In this document: in pieces, positions 53,700-61,128 of the stretch | Layout: every line of letters begins with the position of its first letter | Numbering within the stretch: the first letter of the stretch is position 1 | NCBI GenBank assembly: GCA_965226945.1 | Contig: OZ245717.1 | Span: 4,774,001 to 4,838,000, forward strand | Reading direction: 5' to 3' | Length of the DNA: 64,000 nt | Origin: SYLG01 sp965226945 | GTDB lineage: Bacteria; Planctomycetota; Planctomycetia; Gemmatales; Gemmataceae | Made by a program: the position numbers and the translations under genes | Notes under the pieces: model-generated | Database searches by the model: none | What the model was told of the DNA's origin: nothing | What the model saw: only the letters and a program-made list of their open reading frames with translations

Positions 53700-55780
53700 A
53701 TGGCAAAAAACGGCAGGAAGTTTTGGGCCTTCGTTCTTGCGATCATGGTCATTTCCCAAGATTTAGGACCGGCGGCAAACATGGCGAGATCCGACGAGGG
53801 CATGTGGCTTTTCAATCAGCCACCCACGAGCAGGTTGAAATCACAATATAATGTCGAGCTATCAAAAGATTGGCTTGAGCATCTGCAGAAGGCGTCGATT
53901 CGTTTCAACAACGGCGGCTCCGGCAGCTTCATATCTTCCCATGGCCTCGTCATCACGAACCACCATATCGGCGCCGACTCGCTGGAAAAACTCTCCACGG
54001 CTGGAAAAGATCTTCTGAAGGAAGGGTTTTTCGCCAGGGATCTTTCTCAAGAGCGGCCGTGCCCCGATCTGGAACTGAACATTTTGGAATCGATCGAAGA
54101 CGTGACCGCGCGCGTGGAGGCTGGCGTGCCTGCCACGCTGGCGCCCGCCGAAGCCGCCGCGGCAAGGCGTAAGGTGCTAGCCGATATCGAACTCGAATCG
54201 AAGACGAAAACCGGTTTGCGTAGCGATGTCGTCACCCTCCATCATGGGGGGCTTTATCACTTGTACCGCTATCGAAGGTTTACCGATGTGCGGCTGGTGT
54301 TTGCTCCGGAATCGGAAATCGCCGGCTATGGGGGCGATGTCGATAACTTTGAGTTTCCCCGGTTCAATCTCGATATCTGCCTCTTTCGCGTCTACGAAAA
54401 CGGCAAACCCTACCGGCCGCCGCACTCTTTGAAACTGGCCGCCGATGGGGCCAAGGAAGGGGAGTTGGTGTTTGTGTCCGGACATCCGGGCACGACCCAG
54501 CGCCTTGAGACTCTGGACAAGCTCAAGTACCGCCGCGATCATCTGCTTCCGTACAGCCTCGGAAGGCTGCGCAATATGGAGGCGGCGCTCTTGCAATTTT
54601 CGGCGGCGAGCCCCGAAAAAGCCGCCCGCGCCGTGCGCTATTTGCACAGTGTTGCCAATGCGCGCAAGGCGATGTCGGGTCAGTTGCAGGGGTTGCTCGA
54701 TGCCTCTCTTTTGGCCAAGAAAGCGACCCAGGAAAGCGCACTACGGTCCAAGGCGCCCAGTCAGGATGCCTGGGCCAAGGTCAAGAAGCCGTTGCCGCCC
54801 TGGAAGGATTTGGCAAGGAATTTCACCTGGTCGAAACGGGGCATGGCTTCGATTGCGAGCTTTTTGTGATCGCTCGCCAACTGGTGCGTCTCGGTGTCGA
54901 AAGGGCCAAGCCGAACGGTCAAAGGCTACGCGAATACCGCGATTCGAACAAGGAATCGCTCGAACTGTCGCTATTCTCTCCGGCACCGATTCACCCGGAA
55001 CTGGAAGCGTTGCGGTTGGGAACTTCGTTGACCTTCTTGGCCGAGCAACTGGGAGGCGATCACTCCGTGGTGAAGGAAGCCCTTGGGGGGCAGTCGCCCC
55101 ACAAACTGGCCGCCACTCTGATTGCCGGCACCAAACTCGCCGATGTCTCTTTTCGCAAATCCCTGGCTGCGGGCGGACCCGAGGCGATTGCCCAGTGCGA
55201 TGACCCGATGATCCAACTGGCGCGCACGCTCGATGCCACCGCCCGGGCGCTACGCAACCGCCATGAACTCGAAGTTGAAGAACCGGAACGCCAGGCTAAT
55301 GGGTCCATCTCTCGTTTGCGTTTTGAGCTGGCCGGCAACGACCCGGTTGCGCCTGACGCCACCTTCACTCTGAGGCTGGCCTTTGGCACCGTCAAAGGTT
55401 ACGAAGCGGAAGGCCGCCAGGCTCCTGCCTGGACCACGGTCGACGGGCTCTATGAGCGCCACGCCCATTTGGGAGTCAAGGAGCCGTTCCTGCTGCCATC
55501 GCGCTGGACCAAGGGGAAGGGAGCGGTCCCGGGGAACACCCCCTTCAACATCGTCTCGACCGCCGACACGATCGGCGGCAACTCGGGCAGCCCGGTCGTC
55601 AATCAGGCGGGGGAGTTCATCGGCATCAATTTCGACCGCAACCGCTTTGGCCTGGTGCGCAACTTCGTTTACACCGATGTCGCGGCCCGGCATATCATGG
55701 TCGACGCGCGCATCATCAAGCAGGCCTTAACCCAACTCTACGGAGCTGGCCAGCTGATCCAGGAATGGGAGGGCCAATAG
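53700..55780 (+). pseudogene. S46-family dipeptidyl peptidase, split by a one-base deletion
   Basis: Two frames form one S46 (DPP7/DPP11-like) serine peptidase of about 690 residues, the family's normal length. Frame one starts at ATG 53700 with a signal peptide and holds the catalytic His in VITNHHIG (H89) and Asp region GGDVDNFEFPR. Frame two continues as EFHLVETGHGFDCELFVIARQ and holds the Ser motif GGNSGSPVVN. Adding one G to GG at 54817-54818 joins them as LAREFHLVETGHG. All three catalytic elements survive on either side. Without repair, translation stops at 54869 before the Ser. A sequencing error or a recent mutation is equally possible. Confidence 0.85.
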
Positions 55781-55889
55781 CAGCTGGCGCAACAGGCCTC
55801 CCATGTTCTCCAAAATATTTAAACTGGACACATATCCCAGATTACCTAGAATGAACCGGGTCTGTGGGAAACCATGAACAGCGGAAGCC

Positions 55890-56756
55890 ATGCCTGACAT
55901 TCTTGCCAACGGTGTGCGACTTTTTTACCAGCAGGCGGGCGCCGGGCCCGATGTGGTGCTGATCCATGCCGTGACGAGTAACCAGGCGATCTGGGCGATC
56001 AGCGGCTTATTCGAGATCCTCTCGGCGACCTATCGGGTCACTTCCTACGATTTACGCGGCCACGGCGGAAGCGAGCGGCCTCAGGCCGGTTACACCTCGA
56101 AGGACATGGCTTGCGATTTTGCATCCCTCCACGAACAACTCGAACTAGGACCGTCTCTGCTTGTGGGGCATAGCTTCGGAGGCGTCTCGGCCATCCATGC
56201 CGCCTCGCTCTTTCCGGCCAAGGTGGCCGGTGTCATCGTTTCGGATTCCTTTTTCCCTTGCTTGAAGTCGATCGAACCGAACTTTGGCAAACCGACGATC
56301 TGGAACGATTTGCGCGAGCGCTACCTGGAAATCGGCGTCGATCTGGGGGACACGATCGATTTCACGCGCTTGTTTCAAACGACTCGGGACCTCGATGCGA
56401 CCCAGGCGAAGTCGCTGGCCGATCTGGTTGGACCGATTGGTCGCGGCTGGATTCGCCAGTTGAAGCTTTTGGCAGAGACGCGCTGTGGCGAGGAAGTGCT
56501 TGCCGAGGCAGAACTCACCAGGGAACGGTTGATCGCGATTCGCCAGCCGGTCGCGGCCCTGTATGACGAGTTCTCCCCATTTCAGGCGACCGGCCGCTGG
56601 CTGGGTGAGCACTTGCCCGATTGCCAGACCGAGATCATTCCCGCCGCGAAACACCTGGCGATTCTGGAAAATACGGAAGGGTTTCACAAGGCGGTGCTCT
56701 CTCACCTGAAAAGGATGGCAAAACCGGAAGCTTCCCTCTCGGGGTCGCCAGTGTGA
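55890..56756 (+). CDS. Alpha/beta hydrolase
   Basis: 288 residues. Nucleophile elbow VGHSFGGVS (Ser near 93), oxyanion region IHAVTSNQAIW, and C-terminal candidates for acid (YDEFSPF) and base (AAKHLAIL). Closest in style to 3-oxoadipate-enol-lactonase-like or haloperoxidase-like hydrolases, but the substrate cannot be named. No signal peptide. It starts 110 nt after the S46 peptidase and precedes the ABC transporter genes on the same strand. Confidence 0.85.
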   Translation: MPDILANGVRLFYQQAGAGPDVVLIHAVTSNQAIWAISGLFEILSATYRVTSYDLRGHGGSERPQAGYTSKDMACDFASLHEQLELGPSLLVGHSFGGVSAIHAASLFPAKVAGVIVSDSFFPCLKSIEPNFGKPTIWNDLRERYLEIGVDLGDTIDFTRLFQTTRDLDATQAKSLADLVGPIGRGWIRQLKLLAETRCGEEVLAEAELTRERLIAIRQPVAALYDEFSPFQATGRWLGEHLPDCQTEIIPAAKHLAILENTEGFHKAVLSHLKRMAKPEASLSGSPV

Positions 56757-56887
56757 GCCGGTGTCGGCGTAGCGCAAGGACTTGGAGCGACGAAGCAACG
56801 CCTGGATTGCCGCGGTGTTGGCTGCTGATTTCATTGAGGCGGTTCTTTGATAGAAGTTATGGGAATAAATAAAATAGCGAAAGATCC

Positions 56888-58087
56888 ATGCATTTTGCGA
56901 CGCTAATTTTCAAGAATGTCTTCGCTAGACCCAGCCGCTCGGTCTTGACGATCCTCGGTCTGGGGGTCGCCATTGGCACGATGATCGCCCTCCTGGGAAT
57001 CAGCCAGAACTTCGACACATCGATCACCGAAACCTTTGAGAAAAGGGGATTCGATCTGGTGGTCGTGCCTGGCGGCATGGTCGATCAGCTTTCGGGCAAA
57101 ATCGACGAATCGATCATCGAGCAAGTCCGGCAGATTCCCAAGGTAAGCTGGGTGGAACCAGCCCTGCTTGAAGTCATCGACATGGAGCAGCGCGATCGCA
57201 AACCCGGCGAATCGACCGCACCCGTCATGACGGTTTTGATGCAAGCCTGGCCGCCCGCGAATTTCGATCGGGCCGTTTCGCAAACTCCCAAGGATCTCGA
57301 CCTCACCGATGGGCGCGTTTTGAACGCCGAAGATACCGGCCGAGGCCGGCTCATGCTTGGCAGCACCCTGGCAGCCAACCTGGGCAAGAAGCCGGGAGAC
57401 AAGGTCATCCTTTTGGGCAAGCCGTTTGAAATCGTCGGCCTATTCAAGAGCTTCAATGTCTTTGAAACCGGTTCGGTGCTCATGCTTTTGAGCGATGCCC
57501 AGGCTGACCTAGATTCCAAAGGGAAAATCACCGGCTTCTCCGTGTCGCTTCAGAAGGGAGCCGATCGGGAGAAGGAGGTCGAAGCGGTGCGTCAGGCGAT
57601 TCTTGAGCTCAAGGGAAAAGACGGCAGGCAGGTGCGGCTATCGGCGGAACCGCCGCGCAAATACATCGAAAATGCCTCGCACTTGAAACTCACGCGGGCC
57701 ATGGCCTGGATGGTGTCCTCCATCGCCATTGTCATCGGGGTCATCAGCATGCTCAACACGATGATCATGTCAGTCATGGAACGCACGCGGGAAATCGGCA
57801 TCTTGCGGGCAATCGGCTGGCCCAAGAGACGGATCATCGCCATGGTGCTCGGCGAAGCTTCCATTCTGGGGCTACTTGGCGCACTCGTCGGGGCGCTGGG
57901 GGCGATCGCCGTCACTTACCTTTTAACCTTCAGCCCGCGCGTCAACGGCTTCATTGAGGCGGGCATTCCCCTCTCGGCCATCGGCCTGGGTTTGGCCATT
58001 TCCTTGTTCATTGGGTTGGCCGGCGGGGTCTATCCGGCGATTGCCGCCGCCCGACTGTTGCCCACCGAGGCGATTCGCCATGAATGA
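56888..58087 (+). CDS. ABC transporter permease, MacB/FtsX type
   Basis: 399 residues. First membrane helix near 17-40 (VLTILGLGVAIGTMIALLGI), a large extracytoplasmic MacB-PCD-like domain (about 45-265), then three helices near 270-390 containing the conserved MERTREIGILRAIGWPKRRI loop. This is the architecture of MacB, LolCE and FtsX permeases that drive export or extraction of lipoproteins and peptides using transmembrane mechanical motion. The ATPase gene overlaps its end by 8 nt. The preceding region (about 130 nt) has no visible feature. Confidence 0.9.
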   Translation: MHFATLIFKNVFARPSRSVLTILGLGVAIGTMIALLGISQNFDTSITETFEKRGFDLVVVPGGMVDQLSGKIDESIIEQVRQIPKVSWVEPALLEVIDMEQRDRKPGESTAPVMTVLMQAWPPANFDRAVSQTPKDLDLTDGRVLNAEDTGRGRLMLGSTLAANLGKKPGDKVILLGKPFEIVGLFKSFNVFETGSVLMLLSDAQADLDSKGKITGFSVSLQKGADREKEVEAVRQAILELKGKDGRQVRLSAEPPRKYIENASHLKLTRAMAWMVSSIAIVIGVISMLNTMIMSVMERTREIGILRAIGWPKRRIIAMVLGEASILGLLGALVGALGAIAVTYLLTFSPRVNGFIEAGIPLSAIGLGLAISLFIGLAGGVYPAIAAARLLPTEAIRHE

Positions 58088-58802
58088 TGCACTCCGTGGA
58101 CCGGCGCAGGGGCCCTTGCTTGAAGCCCGGGGAATTTGCAAAACCTATCCCGACGGCCAGGTGCGCGCGCTCGACAAGGTGGATCTTGCCATCGCCCAGG
58201 GTGAATTCGTGGCGATCACCGGCCCAAGCGGCTGCGGCAAATCGACCTTCCTCAACATCCTGGGTGCGCTCGACCGGCCCGACCAGGGAGAACTCTTTTT
58301 CCGGGGCAAGAGCCTGGCCCAACATCCGAGCCTCAATGCCTTTCGCGCCCGGCAGATTGGTTTTGTATTTCAGTCGTTTTTTCTTTTGCCCGCGCTGACG
58401 GCCCTCGAAAACATCCAGGTGCCGATGTTCGAAGGGCCGATCGGCCCGATCAAGGATCGCGTGAAGAAAGCGGCGCAATTGCTCGACCTTGTCGGCATGA
58501 CTCACCGGGCGCGCCATCGGCCCTCGCGCCTATCGGTGGGGGAAAGGCAGCGAGTCGCCCTGGCCAGGTCGCTGGCCAATGACCCCGTCTTGTTGCTTGC
58601 CGACGAACCGACCGGCAATCTCGACTCGGCCAACGCGAATCATGTGCTCGATCTGCTTATCCGCATCCGGGAAGAGCGGGGGCTGACCCTGCTCATGGTG
58701 ACCCATAGTCCCGAGGTGTCGCAGCGTGCCGACCGCGTGGTGCGCATGCTCGATGGCCATGTGGTTTCACAGGAATCACCGGCGATCTCGAAGAAGAACT
58801 AG
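58080..58802 (+). CDS. ABC transporter ATP-binding protein, MacB/LolD type
   Basis: 240 residues from ATG 58080, overlapping the permease stop. Walker A GPSGCGKST (about 45-53), Q-loop FQSFFLLPALT, signature LSVGERQRVALARS (the canonical LSGGQ is LSVGE here), Walker B VLLLADEPTGNLDS and switch His in LLMVTHSPE. Fits MacB/LolD-like ATPases partnered with the permease. No periplasmic adaptor gene is in the window. The stop codon TAG is the first base group of the 17-bp tandem repeat array. Confidence 0.93.
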   Translation: MNDALRGPAQGPLLEARGICKTYPDGQVRALDKVDLAIAQGEFVAITGPSGCGKSTFLNILGALDRPDQGELFFRGKSLAQHPSLNAFRARQIGFVFQSFFLLPALTALENIQVPMFEGPIGPIKDRVKKAAQLLDLVGMTHRARHRPSRLSVGERQRVALARSLANDPVLLLADEPTGNLDSANANHVLDLLIRIREERGLTLLMVTHSPEVSQRADRVVRMLDGHVVSQESPAISKKN

Positions 58803-58852
58803 CTGCGACTAGAAACAAGCTGCGACGAGAAACTGGCCGCGACGAGAAACTA
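58802..58852 (-). repeat. 17-bp tandem repeat array in a convergent gap
   Basis: Three units spaced exactly 17 bp, anchored on GCGAC at 58805, 58822 and 58839 (plus strand CTGCGACGAGAAACT or close). On the minus strand units read GTTTCTCGTCGC. The array fills the whole gap between the ATPase stop (58800-58802) and the stop of the convergent exported protein (58850-58852). Its core matches the GTTCTCG core of the array upstream of acp. Confidence 0.85.
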
Positions 58853-59728
58853 ATCTGGGCCCCTCTGCCATTCGCGGCGCATGTTGCGCACATTCCCCTG
58901 GATGACCGGCGGAAGTTTCGAGCGCAGCAAATTCGCTCCGTCAAACCAGCCGTGCGGTTCGACAAAGAGGATGTGCTGTTCGACAAACATGGCTCCGGCC
59001 GGTTCGGCAAGATTCGTGATTTTCATGTAGAGGCCGCCGCCGGGGTAGGGGACCGGCGCTCCCGCTTCGACCTCGCTGCCGGTCTTTGTGAGCGGTCTCC
59101 ATTGATTGGGAAATTCGGCGTCACCGGCAAACCTCGGATCGAATATCGCCGCGATCGTCGCCGACTCCGCGGTCTTGCTCCAGATCGACCTCCCCGTGGC
59201 GCTGATGCGCACGCGGTCGAACAGGTCGAACTCGATGTGAGCGAAGGCTTCGCGATCCTTCTCGTTGGCTCCCTGGGCAATCTTGCGCTTTTGCAGGGCA
59301 GGCCCTTCGATGCGGATCACTTTTTCCCGCCCCTGGCCTGAACCCATTTTGAGCAGGCGATTGCGAAACGCCTCGTCTTGGACCAGCTTCCAATTGCCGT
59401 GAACCACGAACCAGCTATCGACCTTGCGGATCGGTGATTTCGCATGGCCGGGAACTTGCTCGGCGACCTTCAGCAGGTTGGGGGCCACCACCGATTTGCG
59501 CGTGAATTCTTCCCAGGCATAGTCATTGCCGATGACGGCGAGGATCGCCGCTTTTTGCTGAGCCGCGCTGGCGCCATCGGGCAGGCTGGGGGCGCTGAAG
59601 GTAGTCCTGCCCGCTTCGCCAAGAACGATTCCCTGGCCGACCATTTCTTGAAAGAGGGGATTGTCCGATTCGGTTGAAGGCGCCTGGGCTACCCTTGAGA
59701 GTGCGAGAACGAGAAGTAGCAGGTTCAT
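58850..59728 (-). CDS. Hypothetical exported protein
   Basis: 292 residues with a signal peptide (residues 1-16, ending SRVAQA). The mature chain has mixed alpha/beta composition with VDSWFVVHGNWKLVQDEAF and a C-terminal beta-rich part (GGGLYMKITNLAEPAGAMF). I do not recognise a family. It is downstream of the S49 lipoprotein gene on the same strand (24-nt gap), so the two are probably cotranscribed. Confidence 0.75.
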   Translation of the reverse strand: MNLLLLVLALSRVAQAPSTESDNPLFQEMVGQGIVLGEAGRTTFSAPSLPDGASAAQQKAAILAVIGNDYAWEEFTRKSVVAPNLLKVAEQVPGHAKSPIRKVDSWFVVHGNWKLVQDEAFRNRLLKMGSGQGREKVIRIEGPALQKRKIAQGANEKDREAFAHIEFDLFDRVRISATGRSIWSKTAESATIAAIFDPRFAGDAEFPNQWRPLTKTGSEVEAGAPVPYPGGGLYMKITNLAEPAGAMFVEQHILFVEPHGWFDGANLLRSKLPPVIQGNVRNMRREWQRGPD

Positions 59729-59752
59729 GAATGCCCCTTTTGATTCAGGGGG

Positions 59753-60796
59753 TCATTTCCCCCCCAGTTTTTCCAGAGTCGGTTCGCACTCCCATACCGA
59801 CAGGAACGTAGGAAGTTTCGACCGGTCGATACCGGGAATGCTTGGGAAGAGGCCGCTGCCTTGAAGGGGGGCATTGGCGGTGACGGCATAGGGCGTTCTG
59901 GCGCCATCGCTTGAGCGGCGATAAAGCAGCACGCGTGGCCGGGGCGAGTTGCCCGAGGCGCATCCCAGCCGCGCCGCCACCCCAATGGCGTCGTCGAGGT
60001 CGCCGATCTGATCGACCAGCCGGCGGTTGAGCGCCTGCGTGCCGGTAAAGATCCGCCCATCGAAGGTCGTGCCCCCCTTTTTGTCGATCTGGGAACGGGA
60101 ACGAAGAATATCTTCCTGAAGGATCCCGTGGAATTCATCGGCGATCGTTTGCAGTTGCTCTTTTTCTTCCGGTTTGAGCGGCTGGTTGGATGTTCCCAGG
60201 TCAACAAAGTTCCCCGCCTTGATCGTTTGCGGCATGATGTTGAACTGGGCCATCAGATCCTTGAGGTTGTACAGGTTCAAAATGACTCCGATCCCACCCG
60301 TGACGGTGGCGGGCCCGGCGACAATGCAGTCGGCCGCACTGGCCAGATAGTAGGCTCCGCCAGTCGCGGTATCGAGCAGGCAAGCCACCACCGGCACGCC
60401 GGTGCGCTCCTTGAATCGTAGTAAGTCGCGGCGCATGGCGATGCACGCCGCAACCCCGCCTCCGGGACTATTGATGCGAAGGACGATCGCTTGCGGTAGC
60501 GGCCCGGCTTCCATGGTGTCGAGTTTTTCACGGAAGAGATCGACCGGGTTTTCCCCGTAAGAACCAGGTCCGATATAAGGATGATTCAAAAGCAATCCAT
60601 CTACATCCAGGATCGCGACCGTATGATGTTGTGTCCCCGCCTGAACCACGACCGGTTTGACCGGTCCGCAATCGGGGACAGGGGGTAGATCGGTCTTGAG
60701 CTGTCCTTCCATTCGAATCTGGCTGTCGGTGCGGATGGGAAGATGGCACCCCGTCATGAGCAGCGCAGAGGGAAGCAGGAATGGAAGATATCTCAT
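59753..60796 (-). CDS. S49-family (SppA-like) lipoprotein peptidase with Thr at the nucleophile position
   Basis: 347 residues. Lipobox LLMTGC (C17) predicts a lipoprotein. ClpP-fold S49 core: ILDVDGLL, VLRINSPGGGVAAC (about 105-118) and the catalytic loop DTATGGAYYLASAAD (142-156). SppA enzymes have Ser directly before GG; here it is Thr145 (codon ACT on the minus strand). The general-base Lys region is kept (IKAGNF, K193), and TGGIGVILNLYNL matches the family. The enzyme may use Thr as nucleophile, or have become a binder. No long N-terminal membrane domain, unlike E. coli SppA; similar to single-domain SppA. Confidence 0.85.
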   Translation of the reverse strand: MRYLPFLLPSALLMTGCHLPIRTDSQIRMEGQLKTDLPPVPDCGPVKPVVVQAGTQHHTVAILDVDGLLLNHPYIGPGSYGENPVDLFREKLDTMEAGPLPQAIVLRINSPGGGVAACIAMRRDLLRFKERTGVPVVACLLDTATGGAYYLASAADCIVAGPATVTGGIGVILNLYNLKDLMAQFNIMPQTIKAGNFVDLGTSNQPLKPEEKEQLQTIADEFHGILQEDILRSRSQIDKKGGTTFDGRIFTGTQALNRRLVDQIGDLDDAIGVAARLGCASGNSPRPRVLLYRRSSDGARTPYAVTANAPLQGSGLFPSIPGIDRSKLPTFLSVWECEPTLEKLGGK

Positions 60797-61128
60797 GGGA
60801 GCCTCGGCCTATCCAGGGGAAGCCAGGGTTGCTGGTTCCTCCCGGGTTTCATCGGCGCACTTGCTGCGATCGGTTTAAGCCGCATGCCAGGCAATATCGG
60901 AAAGGCTGCTGAAATCCTCAAATGATCGGGAAAAACGGGCTCGGCCAGGTTAACCCATCTATCCTAGATTTCCAAAACTATTTAGATTGACGGGGCTCTG
61001 CGGGCGGTCCTTTGGACCGGGCGAATTGGGCACGAGGGGCCGTTTGGGCACGGTTTCTCTCGTTTTGTAAAGCTGGGCCTTTTGGGCGCGGTATTTGCAG
61101 TGTAGGTAGGGATTCGAGGGAGAAGACC
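60797..61128. other. 332-bp intergenic region upstream of the giant ketosynthase gene
   Basis: It lies between the S49 gene (minus) and the giant gene (plus). A short hairpin CGGTCC-TTT-GGACCG lies near 61005-61019. GGGC(A/G)CG words recur near 61028, 61046 and 61084, which is not a regular array. An AT-rich patch at about 60965-60990 could hold a promoter. GAGGGAG (61116-61122) is the ribosome site for the giant gene. Confidence 0.4.
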
